Shown here piece after piece: positions 1 to 6,056 of a stretch of DNA of 7,504 bases. A program made the position numbers and the translations under genes. Within the stretch, counting starts at the first letter, position 1, and every line of letters begins with the position of its first letter. Source of the stretch: G001797105 sp964528155 (GTDB lineage: Bacteria > Chloroflexota > Anaerolineae > Anaerolineales > E44-bin32); assembly GCA_964528155.1 (NCBI GenBank), contig CAZGRL010000156.1, positions 1-7,504 of the forward strand, read 5' to 3'. The notes under the pieces were generated by a model. The model saw nothing but the letters and a program-made list of their open reading frames with translations, did not search any database and was not told where the DNA came from.

Positions 1-55
1 TTCTAGTCATCCGCCTCAAATTCGCGAATCAGGGCTGCCCTTTTGGGACAGCCCC
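1..55 (+). mobile_element. Possible right terminus of an insertion sequence (edge, partial)
   Basis: The plus strand reads CTTTTGGGACAGCCCC at 40-55. This resembles the terminal inverted repeats (GGGGCTGTCYCAAAA-type ends) that I recall for IS1182-like elements. The same stretch forms a hairpin: GGGCTG at 32-37 pairs with CAGCCC at 49-54, CCC at 38-40 with GGG at 45-47, A48 is bulged and TTTT is the loop. A TAG codon at 4-6 could be the stop of a transposase lying left of the window. There is also a 10-bp palindrome, ATTCGCGAAT, at 20-29. The left inverted repeat and transposase are outside the window, so this is only a suggestion. The alternative is a plus-strand terminator hairpin followed by the pyrimidine-rich CTTCTTCCC. 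Confidence 0.25.
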
Positions 56-105
56 TTCTTCCCTTCGGTGCAGAGTGGCAAACGATGTCGGCCGAAAGCT
101 GACCC

Positions 106-1827
106 TCACGACCCGACTTCGACCGTCTCGCTTGCCACAAGATCCGTTCGAGCCACACTGGAGAAGTACTCGAGGAATTTACTGGTTTCCATCGCCGACA
201 AAGAGCGGAGATCCTCCAGCCAGCGGAATGAGACCGGTTGATACAACAACTCAACTGAGAGCGTGAACGGTCCCGGAGCATCGCCGAGGTCGACCGAAAG
301 CTGAACTCGATCGCTCCCACCTATGAAATCCTTGTCGTCCTGCGCCCGCCCGTGGACGGCTACGGCCTCATTCGGGGCTTCTTCATCGTACCCAACGGGA
401 AGCAGGCGGTTATCTTTGATGTAGCCAGCCGCCTCAACCAGATTTGTGGTGGGCTGGCCGGCACCATCCCGCAGGATACCCTCGTAAACCTGCACCTGGT
501 CTGGGCTGACGATCGCCTCGTAGTGTGGCTCCACCTCGGCAGGGTCGACATCGTTGTCGTCGCCGGCGATCATCCCATCATCGCCCACACCTCCCGACTC
601 AAACCGCACCTGGCCGGCGGCATCGGTGATCACAATATGCAGCCACGCCCGTCGCGAAGGGAAGCCGGTAGGGAATTTGTGCCCGGTGATCGATTCCACG
701 ACGATATCAGCTGTCAGGCGGCTCCCCGATAGCCGCACATTGTCGAATTTCAGGTCGGCCGTCCCCGAGCGAAGGAGCTCCTCGGCCTGCCCGATACTGA
801 CGTCGAAAGCCTCATCTGAGGCGGTCACGCCAAGCGGTTCGCCAAATGCCTTCAGAACCCGCAGCATGGCTGCGTTGCCTCCGGTGAAGGTGTGTTGCGC
901 GAAAGGACTTCGAGGGAATCTGCTCGTGGTGGCGATCCGTGCGCCGCGATAGGCGTCAGGCATGTGACAGTCCTGACAACTCTGTGTTTGGCGGTAGTCA
1001 CTGTAGAACCACTCGAAGTAAGACGCGTCGACGGCCACCGTGTCGGTCGCGCCGGGCGCCCCCGGGCTGAACGTCGTATGACACGTGGCGCACATCTCCG
1101 CCTGAGCGAGGTGAAGACCCTGAATCGGGACGAAACCCGATGCGGTCTGCATGAGATCCGACTGATCAGGCTCGACCGAATATGGTCCGTAGACTGGTCG
1201 GGCCCCCATGTGGGTCGTCGTGTCGATCTGGTATCCGCCGTCGTAGCTCGAGGCTGATCCGAGGTTCTCGGCGCGTATTTGATGACACAGACTACATGAT
1301 ACGCCGTCCATAGCCATGTCGTGCATCGCGTTGTTTGAGTCGAGGTATCCACCATCCAGGATGCTCGGCCGTTCGCCGAGGAACCCATCGCTGAAGCTGG
1401 CCATCGGCGCGTGACAGGTGCTGCAGTTCTCTTCAATCTCGGAACGCCGGTCGGGATTGGCCTCGACCTCCGCCCTGATCACGGCCAACCAGAACGGATC
1501 ACGTGCGGCGTTGCCCATCATCGAAGCTCGCCAAGCCGTCTCAATCGAGACATCGTTGCCGCCGTCGTCGGTCAATCCCGTGTGACACGGACCGCAGATT
1601 CCCGACGTCCCAAACAGATCATTCGTCTCGGACGGCAATGGCAAGCCTGGCTTTGGCTTATCTTGGTCTGCCTCCTCGGTGGGCGTGGTGATCGCCGTGG
1701 CAGTCGGCGGAGGTGTGCGCGTCGGCTCGGGCCGCGTGGGACCCAGAGTGGGCTCCGGCGTCGCCCGAGCGGCGCAGGCCACCCCGACGGCGCCAAGAAC
1801 CAGGACGAGGGCCAGATTGGCCCTCAT
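106..1827 (-). CDS. Exported five-heme c-type cytochrome, probable lipoprotein
   Basis: This 573-residue protein carries five CXXCH covalent heme-binding motifs: CGPCH at 78-82, CSTCH at 135-139, CSLCH at 178-182, CATCH at 246-250 and CQDCH at 284-288. Histidines that could be distal ligands are H169, H206, H239, H312 (in QHTFTGGN) and H383 (in GHKFPTG). The last two contexts are familiar from cytochrome c554-type multiheme proteins. The N-terminus has a short charged start and a hydrophobic core (residues 5-17). C18 sits in a lipobox-like GVAC, although G at -3 is unusual; AXA cleavage nearby is the alternative. Residues 22-60 form a Pro/Thr-rich linker. The heme region ends near residue 320, and residues 340-573 are heme-free and beta-rich in appearance. 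It probably acts outside the membrane in electron transfer or as a redox enzyme, with unknown substrate. The ATG is preceded by only a weak ribosome site (GGGA, 9 nt upstream). The 93-bp gap to the upstream aminopeptidase gene contains a TCCCA-C-TGGGA dyad at 1852-1862 but no convincing promoter. Confidence 0.88.
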   Translation of the reverse strand: MRANLALVLVLGAVGVACAARATPEPTLGPTRPEPTRTPPPTATAITTPTEEADQDKPKPGLPLPSETNDLFGTSGICGPCHTGLTDDGGNDVSIETAWRASMMGNAARDPFWLAVIRAEVEANPDRRSEIEENCSTCHAPMASFSDGFLGERPSILDGGYLDSNNAMHDMAMDGVSCSLCHQIRAENLGSASSYDGGYQIDTTTHMGARPVYGPYSVEPDQSDLMQTASGFVPIQGLHLAQAEMCATCHTTFSPGAPGATDTVAVDASYFEWFYSDYRQTQSCQDCHMPDAYRGARIATTSRFPRSPFAQHTFTGGNAAMLRVLKAFGEPLGVTASDEAFDVSIGQAEELLRSGTADLKFDNVRLSGSRLTADIVVESITGHKFPTGFPSRRAWLHIVITDAAGQVRFESGGVGDDGMIAGDDNDVDPAEVEPHYEAIVSPDQVQVYEGILRDGAGQPTTNLVEAAGYIKDNRLLPVGYDEEAPNEAVAVHGRAQDDKDFIGGSDRVQLSVDLGDAPGPFTLSVELLYQPVSFRWLEDLRSLSAMETSKFLEYFSSVARTDLVASETVEVGS

Positions 1828-1884
1828 CGAATGCTGTCCCGAGCGCGGCGGTCCCAGTGGGATGTCGTAAGAAGTACGGCTACC

Positions 1885-1920
1885 TTCGGCCCTTTCTCTA
1901 CTCGCCGGATCAGGGCCGAA
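1885..1920 (-). terminator. Stem-loop abutting the aminopeptidase stop codon
   Basis: A 9-bp perfect stem, TTCGGCCCT at 1885-1893 and AGGGCCGAA at 1912-1920, encloses an 18-nt loop. It begins at the base next to the aminopeptidase stop codon (1921-1923). Neither strand has a clear T-tract after the stem; on the minus strand it is followed by GGTAGCC. It may therefore be a Rho-dependent or processing element, or a stabiliser of the upstream message, rather than a classical intrinsic terminator. Confidence 0.35.
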
Positions 1921-3051
1921 TCAAATGACGAAAGCACCATTGGAATAAACCACTTCACCATCCAGGCTCATCTCCCCACCCTGGCGCATGTCGCAGACCA
2001 TGTCCCAATGGATGGCGCTGTTGTTCTTGCTGCCAGTATCCGGATAGCCGGCCCCCAGTGCCATATGAATCGTGCCGCCGATCTTCTCATCGAAGAGGGT
2101 ATTGCCGGTATGGCGAGTGATGCCGGAGTTCATCCCAATGGCGAATTCGCCGAGGTACCTCGCCCCCGCGTCGGTCTCGAGCATCTCAAGCAGAAATGCC
2201 TCGTTCTTTCCCGCCCGGGCTTCCACCACCCGTCCATCCTTGAACGTCAACTCGACCTCACGAACCTGCCGGCTCTGGTAGGTGGCCGGATACGTGAAGC
2301 GGATCCAACCGTTGACCGATTCTTCCACCGGGCCGGTGAAGACCTCGCCATCGGGCATGTTGTGGATGCCAAAGGAGTTCACAAAGGTTCGATCTTTGAT
2401 CGACAGGCTCAGATCACAGTCCCGGCCTCGGACCGCGATCTTGTCGTGCCCGATGAACGACTCGGCAATCCGCTTCTGTTCGGCTTCGACTCCCCGCCAG
2501 TAGGCGATCGGGTCGCCGGTCCCACTATCCACGTGACAGGCTTCGTACACGAAATCCTCGTACTCTTCGAGGCACATTTCGGCGCCCATGGCGTACGCCT
2601 GGGTCGGGAAAAGCGTCGTGACCCACTTGAACGCTCCGGTCGCGCCGCGCCCAAACTGGGCTTTCAGAATCGGTTGCAAGGCTCTGCGCCTACGGGACAG
2701 TCGCCCGCTATCGGCGTTCGTCAAAGCCATCGTGTTCCCACTTGAGTGAATACGAATCCGACCCTCGAAGGTCTCATAGGCGAGCTTGATGAACGATGGC
2801 GTGAAATCAAGTTGGTCGTCATTGGCCAGTCGGATGAAACTTGAATCTAGCCCGGTGTGTGTAGTCTCCACACCTTCCAGAGAGAGCAGCATGTGTGGAT
2901 GACCCCCGGCCGTCAAGATCGCCTCGAACACGGCTCGAACCAGAGGCGAGGCCTCTGTCTCGGCTTCAATGAGTATGCGATCACCCGGCTGGATTCGGAC
3001 GGAGTGCTCCGCCAGCACGCGCGCGAGCCGTTCCACTCGTGTGTCTGCCAT
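1921..3051 (-). CDS. Aminopeptidase, peptidase family M29 (AmpS/AmpT type)
   Basis: The 376-residue product matches the M29 family of metal-dependent, cytosolic aminopeptidases, which remove N-terminal residues from peptides. The N-terminal domain is typical (LARVLAEHSVRIQPGDRILIEA). The C-terminal half carries the family's metal-site motifs: NMPDGEVFTG with E236, YLGEFAIG with E302, GGTIHMALGAGY with H329 and Y335, and IHWDMV with H348 and D350. All expected ligands appear intact. It is slightly shorter than the roughly 410-residue thermophilic enzymes, in keeping with the shorter subgroup. The ATG at 3051 is supported by a GGAGAG ribosome site (3056-3061) 4 nt upstream. It has its own likely promoter at 3094-3102 and lies 77 bp after the oxidoreductase gene, so read-through is also possible. 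A 444-residue antisense open frame across this gene is a GC-bias shadow. Confidence 0.93.
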   Translation of the reverse strand: MADTRVERLARVLAEHSVRIQPGDRILIEAETEASPLVRAVFEAILTAGGHPHMLLSLEGVETTHTGLDSSFIRLANDDQLDFTPSFIKLAYETFEGRIRIHSSGNTMALTNADSGRLSRRRRALQPILKAQFGRGATGAFKWVTTLFPTQAYAMGAEMCLEEYEDFVYEACHVDSGTGDPIAYWRGVEAEQKRIAESFIGHDKIAVRGRDCDLSLSIKDRTFVNSFGIHNMPDGEVFTGPVEESVNGWIRFTYPATYQSRQVREVELTFKDGRVVEARAGKNEAFLLEMLETDAGARYLGEFAIGMNSGITRHTGNTLFDEKIGGTIHMALGAGYPDTGSKNNSAIHWDMVCDMRQGGEMSLDGEVVYSNGAFVI

Positions 3052-3093
3052 TCAACTCTCCAGAAACAAGGCTGAATTCGAACAAGGGCGGCC

Positions 3094-3102
3094 ATTCTAC
3101 CA
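3094..3102 (-). promoter_or_regulatory. Extended -10 promoter for the M29 aminopeptidase
   Basis: On the minus strand TGGTAGAAT has an extended -10 TG followed by TAGAAT, a 5/6 match to TATAAT. Transcription would begin near 3087, giving a leader of about 36 nt. The -35 region is poor (TTCCCT at a 17-nt spacing), which is tolerated in extended -10 promoters. A small hairpin, CTGCC at 3103-3107 with GGCAG at 3114-3118, occupies the spacer. The identical 9-mer lies upstream of the flippase-like gene, which supports its use as a promoter. Confidence 0.5.
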
Positions 3103-3128
3103 CTGCCCAGATTGGCAGGGAAGACAAG

Positions 3129-4496
3129 CTACGATCGACCGGCTTCGTTCAACATGCGCTTTGCCGCGCGACGCGCAACTTCCACGGCGAAGTTCGTGCC
3201 CCGATCCCAGGGATAGACCTGACTCATGCTCGCCAACCATAGATCCGGAATCGGTGTTCGAAGATCAGGTATCGCCTGCGAGTGGTTGACGGGTGGGATG
3301 GGCTGCGCATATGGGGTCCGGAACAGCCACGACCGGCGAATCCAATCGGGTCTGAACTTCGGATTGAAGCGCGGTAATGCCGGCATGAATCGCTCGAGAA
3401 GTTGGTTCTTCTCCAGGCGGAAGTATTCGTGGTCCGGATCCAGGTAGTCACCACAGTAGACGATATGCTCCCCCCCGAACATGTCCGAGGAGATGAAATT
3501 GGTGTGCTCAACCAGTGCGAGAAATGGGAAACCGGCGGCCTTGGGCAGGTTGTGCCAGTAATATCCCGCCTCAGACAGCTGGTGGCTCAGAGCCAGGACC
3601 ATGACGACGGCACCCATGGATCTCAGACGCGCCAGTCCGTCGAGATATACGGATGGCAATTCGGGGGCCAGGGCGGCCAAGAGACCAGGAGAGGTTGTGA
3701 CCAGACATTGGTCGAAGCGCGTCTCATCCCCCTCGACGGTGATTCTCAGACCGCCTGCCTGATCTGAGCGGATCCGGCTCACTGGCGTTCCCAACTTGAT
3801 CACGACGCCTTCCTCGCGAACACGTTCGGCGAAGGCATCCATGAATGCCTGGAACCCGCCTTCGAATGTCCCCAACCTCGGCGTTCGCGCCTTCACCCGC
3901 GCCCAGAACCAGGCCATGTTGACTTCTTTGTAGTGGGAACCGAATTTCCCGACCAGCAGCGGTTCCCACAGTGTCCGATAAGCGCGGTCTCCAGCCCGCC
4001 GCCGTAGCCATTCGTGAGCCGTCACCCGCTCGAATGGTTTCCACGAAGGCGCCATGAGCAGGCTGACCCCCATCCACCCGTAGCGCAGCGTATCGGCCAG
4101 CGACAAGGCCGGGAACTTGAAGACCCACAGTGCTCGCGAGAGCAGACTGGCGCCGGGCATCTTGTCCAGCCACGGCATACCGGGGAGCGCCCGTGAGATC
4201 GGCCCGTCCAGCGGATAGAACTTTCCGTCGTCGTACACCGCTGTGACCGGCCAGGGGAAACGAACCTTATCCTGCCATCCGAGTTCGGCGATCAAGCCCA
4301 GGACATGTCGATCGCTGGCGAACCAGTGATGGTAATAGCGCTCCACTGACCAGTCCCACCCGTCGGCCTTGAAGCCTGAAGAGAGACCGCCGACTTGATC
4401 GGCGGCCTCGAAGATCGTGACCTCACGGCCGGCCCGAGCCAGGTCATATGCGGCGGCCAGGCCACCTGCGCCTGCTCCGACAATAGCGACCTTCAT
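3129..4496 (-). CDS. FAD-dependent oxidoreductase, amine oxidase/HemY-like
   Basis: The 455-residue protein opens with a dinucleotide-binding Rossmann fold. The signature MKVAIVGAGAGGLAAAYDLA is at 1-20, the acidic end of beta-2 is E30 (VTIFEA), and VGGLSS follows at 35-40. The C-terminal FAD-contacting motif is PWDRGTNFAVEVARRAA (429-445). The segment SVERYYHHWFASD (50-62) is one I associate with a subgroup of protoporphyrinogen-oxidase or UDP-galactopyranose-mutase-like flavoproteins found in glycolipid and glycosyltransferase loci. There is no transmembrane helix, so it should be cytoplasmic or membrane-associated. Its ATG overlaps the stop of the upstream membrane gene (ATGA at 4493-4496), and a GAGGAG ribosome site (4505-4510) lies inside that gene, so the two are translationally coupled. 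The operon partner suggests lipid or glycolipid modification. A desaturase-like role is also possible. The substrate cannot be named. Confidence 0.88.
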   Translation of the reverse strand: MKVAIVGAGAGGLAAAYDLARAGREVTIFEAADQVGGLSSGFKADGWDWSVERYYHHWFASDRHVLGLIAELGWQDKVRFPWPVTAVYDDGKFYPLDGPISRALPGMPWLDKMPGASLLSRALWVFKFPALSLADTLRYGWMGVSLLMAPSWKPFERVTAHEWLRRRAGDRAYRTLWEPLLVGKFGSHYKEVNMAWFWARVKARTPRLGTFEGGFQAFMDAFAERVREEGVVIKLGTPVSRIRSDQAGGLRITVEGDETRFDQCLVTTSPGLLAALAPELPSVYLDGLARLRSMGAVVMVLALSHQLSEAGYYWHNLPKAAGFPFLALVEHTNFISSDMFGGEHIVYCGDYLDPDHEYFRLEKNQLLERFMPALPRFNPKFRPDWIRRSWLFRTPYAQPIPPVNHSQAIPDLRTPIPDLWLASMSQVYPWDRGTNFAVEVARRAAKRMLNEAGRS

Positions 4497-5506
4497 GCGC
4501 CGCTCTCCTCGACTATCTCAACTTTCACCTCTTCCCAGTGTAGCTGACCGCGGAACATGAAGTAACCCCCCAGAAGTGTGATGGGTAGCCATAGAGCGGC
4601 GTGAAGCACCAGGGTGTAGCCCGCAGCCAGGGCCCCCGGAATGCCGTAAGCCTGGAGAACGGCAATCCCCGGCGCGTCGAACGTCCCGATGTACCCGGGC
4701 GCAGATGGAAGCGTCGTCGCCAGATTGACGATCCCGTTCATCAGCATCAGCGCAAAGAAGCTGACTTGGAATGGGAAAGCATGCATGACGAACCAATACT
4801 TGCCCGTTTCCAAGAGCCAGATCACGGTTGAAGTCAGTAGCACCATCAGGACATCGGCCGGTGATCGCAGGGACCCCAGGCCGCTCAAGAACCGGGCTGT
4901 CAAGTCACGGACGGGCAGGCGAAAGCGCTCCGGCAACAAGCGGTCGGTCAGCCAGGCGATAGCGCGGATCGAAACGTCGGGGAAGATCGCCAGCAAGACG
5001 AACGCCACGACAGCAGCCATGAAGAGCCCGGCCCCCCACAGTGCCAGCGTCTGGATGCTTCCGGCGAAGCCCGAGTCTCCTCCCAGCCGCGTCAGTTCGG
5101 GCAGGTTGAGGAACACAAACGCCAGCATGACCACCCCGTCGAATGCACGCTCGACAAGGATCGTGGCCAGAGATGCCGAGATCGGAACACCTTCCTCCCG
5201 GCGCAGGATATAGGCGCGCAGAAGCTCTCCCGCCCGGGCCGGGTAGATGTTGTTGCCCATATAGCCGATGGTGACAATTAGGAACATGCGGCCGGTTGAG
5301 ATCTTTTTCAGGCCGCGCAGCAGATAGTGCCACCGCCAGGCTCGTGCCCACACAGCCAGGAAATAGACCGCGATCCCAGGCAGCAGCCAGACATAGTGGG
5401 CGTTTTCGAGCGCGTGCCAGACGTCACCCAGCCGCAGCGAGCGCAGGGCGAACCACAGGAAGACACCGCTGATAACGACGCCGAGCCAGAACTGCCAGCG
5501 TTTCAA
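4493..5506 (-). CDS. LPG-synthase/AglD-family flippase-like membrane protein
   Basis: The 337-residue integral membrane protein belongs to the lysylphosphatidylglycerol-synthase transmembrane (UPF0104, AglD-like) family. Hydrophobic segments are visible at roughly 8-22, 38-54, 74-88, 112-134, 150-175, 218-240, 248-270 and 290-316. Family hallmarks are GNNIYPARAGELLRAYIL (84-101), VERAFDGVV (118-126) and LPSAPGYIGTFDAPG (266-280). There is no C-terminal aminoacyl-transferase (DUF2156) domain, so it is not a complete MprF-type LPG synthase. Members of this length are usually described as flippase-like or as partners of lipid-linked glycosyltransferases. The start is a TTG codon preceded by GGAGG, with no in-frame ATG near the expected N-terminus. 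It is the first gene of a two-gene operon with the FAD oxidoreductase, isolated from the SWIM gene by a terminator at 5561-5595 and driven by the promoter at 5544-5552. Confidence 0.92.
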   Translation of the reverse strand: MKRWQFWLGVVISGVFLWFALRSLRLGDVWHALENAHYVWLLPGIAVYFLAVWARAWRWHYLLRGLKKISTGRMFLIVTIGYMGNNIYPARAGELLRAYILRREEGVPISASLATILVERAFDGVVMLAFVFLNLPELTRLGGDSGFAGSIQTLALWGAGLFMAAVVAFVLLAIFPDVSIRAIAWLTDRLLPERFRLPVRDLTARFLSGLGSLRSPADVLMVLLTSTVIWLLETGKYWFVMHAFPFQVSFFALMLMNGIVNLATTLPSAPGYIGTFDAPGIAVLQAYGIPGALAAGYTLVLHAALWLPITLLGGYFMFRGQLHWEEVKVEIVEESGA

Positions 5507-5510
5507 CCGT

Positions 5511-5515
5511 CCTCC
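5511..5515 (-). promoter_or_regulatory. GGAGG ribosome binding site fixing a TTG start
   Basis: GGAGG lies 4 nt upstream of TTG at 5506-5504. The only nearby ATG (5518-5516) overlaps the ribosome site and opens a 4-codon frame whose TGA overlaps the TTG, so it cannot be the gene start. This supports TTG initiation for the flippase-like protein. Confidence 0.7.
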
Positions 5516-5543
5516 ATAGACCCACCCGTCGGACCGGCGGCGA

Positions 5544-5552
5544 ATTCTACCA
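5544..5552 (-). promoter_or_regulatory. Extended -10 promoter of the flippase-oxidoreductase operon
   Basis: The minus strand has TGGTAGAAT, an extended -10 (TG-N-TAGAAT), just downstream of the SWIM gene's terminator. Transcription would start near 5537, about 31 nt before the TTG start. There is no good -35 at normal spacing because the upstream bases form the terminator's T-rich tail. It is the same 9-mer as in front of the M29 aminopeptidase gene. Confidence 0.5.
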
Positions 5553-5560
5553 TGTAGCGG

Positions 5561-5595
5561 AAATCAAAACGGGCGCATAGGTGACCTATGCGCCC
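5561..5595 (-). terminator. Strong intrinsic terminator after the SWIM gene
   Basis: GGGCGCATAGG (5571-5581) and CCTATGCGCCC (5585-5595) form a perfect 11-bp stem with a 3-nt loop. On the minus strand it is followed by GTTTTGATTT. It lies 21 bp past the SWIM gene's stop codon and insulates it from the next operon. Confidence 0.88.
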
Positions 5596-5616
5596 GCAAC
5601 ACTCGCGAACGTCGGG

Positions 5617-5862
5617 TCAAACGGCCTCAACCGGGAGGCTCAGCATCCCCTCTAGAATGCGCTCGAGGGCCATCGTGTGACTGCAAACACCGCGCGACAC
5701 GAAGAAATCACAATCACAGCGCCACGAGCCGCCGTCATACTTCACCGTGTGCGGGTTATTTTCCCCATCGAAAGTAGCCTGGAAGGCCTCAAACCGAATC
5801 CGCTCGCGCTCCTCAGCGTAGCGTTTGGCCTTCTCGATCTTGCCAATCATCCCATAGTCCAT
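5617..5862 (-). CDS. Small SWIM zinc-finger protein
   Basis: The 81-residue protein begins MDYGMIGKIEKAKRYAEERE and contains a SWIM-type zinc site, C-x-C-x8-C-x-H, with C49, C51, C60 and H62 in the segment CDCDFFVSRGVCSH. SWIM fingers bind zinc and are known from proteins that contact DNA or other proteins. Here the finger is almost the whole protein, preceded by a charged, probably helical segment (residues 8-30). The ATG at 5862 is chosen because an AAAGGAG site (5868-5874) sits 5 nt upstream. The frame extends 10 codons further to a TTG at 5892, but that codon lies in the T-tract of the upstream terminator and is implausible. The gene is monocistronic, with a terminator on each side. I recall near-identical short proteins in Anaerolineae and related Chloroflexota, with no assigned function. 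Confidence 0.88.
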   Translation of the reverse strand: MDYGMIGKIEKAKRYAEERERIRFEAFQATFDGENNPHTVKYDGGSWRCDCDFFVSRGVCSHTMALERILEGMLSLPVEAV

Positions 5863-5867
5863 AGTGT

Positions 5868-5874
5868 CTCCTTT
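5868..5874 (-). promoter_or_regulatory. Ribosome binding site of the SWIM gene
   Basis: AAAGGAG on the minus strand, 5 nt before the ATG at 5862, decides the 81-residue start over the longer 91-residue frame. It lies only 16 bases past the T-tract of the terminator at 5891-5922. Confidence 0.85.
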
Positions 5875-5890
5875 CCCGATCTGGCGCAAC

Positions 5891-5922
5891 AAAAAGGCAC
5901 GGCGTTTGGTTAGCTCCGTGCC
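5891..5922 (-). terminator. Intrinsic terminator or attenuator before the SWIM gene
   Basis: On the minus strand GGCACGG (5922-5916), a 13-nt loop and CCGTGCC (5902-5896) are followed at once by TTTTTG (5895-5890). This is a standard intrinsic terminator. It lies between a strong promoter and the SWIM gene's ribosome site, with no room for another promoter, so the gene must be reached by read-through. That is the arrangement of an attenuator or of a small RNA with leaky termination. Confidence 0.78.
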
Positions 5923-5986
5923 CGTGGTCGGCTAGCCTTCAGTTGTGACCGAAATCCGCTCATCGTGGGGGAAGCTCCTGGGGCTC
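5891..5986 (-). ncRNA. Candidate regulatory leader or small RNA upstream of the SWIM gene
   Basis: From the predicted start near 5986 to the terminator is about 95 nt; the whole leader to the SWIM ATG is about 124 nt. Visible structure includes a hairpin TTCGGT-CACA-ACTGAA (one G-U pair), then the self-complementary GGCTAGCC (5930-5937), then the terminator hairpin. GGCTAGC can pair with GCTAACC in the terminator loop at 6 of 7 positions, which could form a pseudoknot or a competing structure. I do not recognise a known riboswitch class. It has no convincing leader peptide. Confidence 0.45.
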
Positions 5987-5992
5987 AGTGCC

Positions 5993-6021
5993 AGTATAAG
6001 AGCCCCTACCGGGAGTGTCAA
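5993..6021 (-). promoter_or_regulatory. Near-consensus sigma70 promoter
   Basis: On the minus strand the -35 is TTGACA (6021-6016, 6/6). The spacer is exactly 17 nt and the -10 is TATACT (5998-5993, 5/6). Transcription should begin around 5986. It is the strongest promoter match in the window and points into the leader and the SWIM gene. Confidence 0.85.
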
Positions 6022-6039
6022 CGTACGATCGACCTACGG

Positions 6040-6056
6040 GACGCTTACGACGCTTA
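6040..6056 (-). repeat. Two tandem GACGCTTA copies upstream of the promoter
   Basis: The plus strand has GACGCTTA at 6040-6047 and again at 6049-6056, a 9-bp period. They lie about 54 to 70 bp upstream of the predicted start of the SWIM leader. This is a usual position for an activator that binds direct repeats. With only two 8-bp copies, chance cannot be excluded. Confidence 0.4.

Noticed and set aside
1852..1862. The TCCCA-C-TGGGA dyad upstream of the cytochrome gene as an operator
   Set aside because: It is short, and no convincing promoter was found around it, so it is noted only within the gene entry.
1411..2745. A 444-codon open frame on the plus strand
   Set aside because: It lies antisense to the cytochrome and the M29 aminopeptidase, both with clear family motifs. 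Its product has no recognisable motif, and long antisense frames are common in GC-rich coding DNA.
5504..5518. A 4-codon frame (ATG at 5518) whose TGA overlaps the TTG start of the flippase-like gene, as a coupled leader peptide
   Set aside because: Its ATG overlaps the ribosome binding site of the main gene and has no ribosome site of its own.
5863..5892. A longer start for the SWIM protein (TTG at 5892)
   Set aside because: It lies in the T-tract of a terminator and has no ribosome site, whereas the ATG at 5862 has AAAGGAG at an ideal distance.
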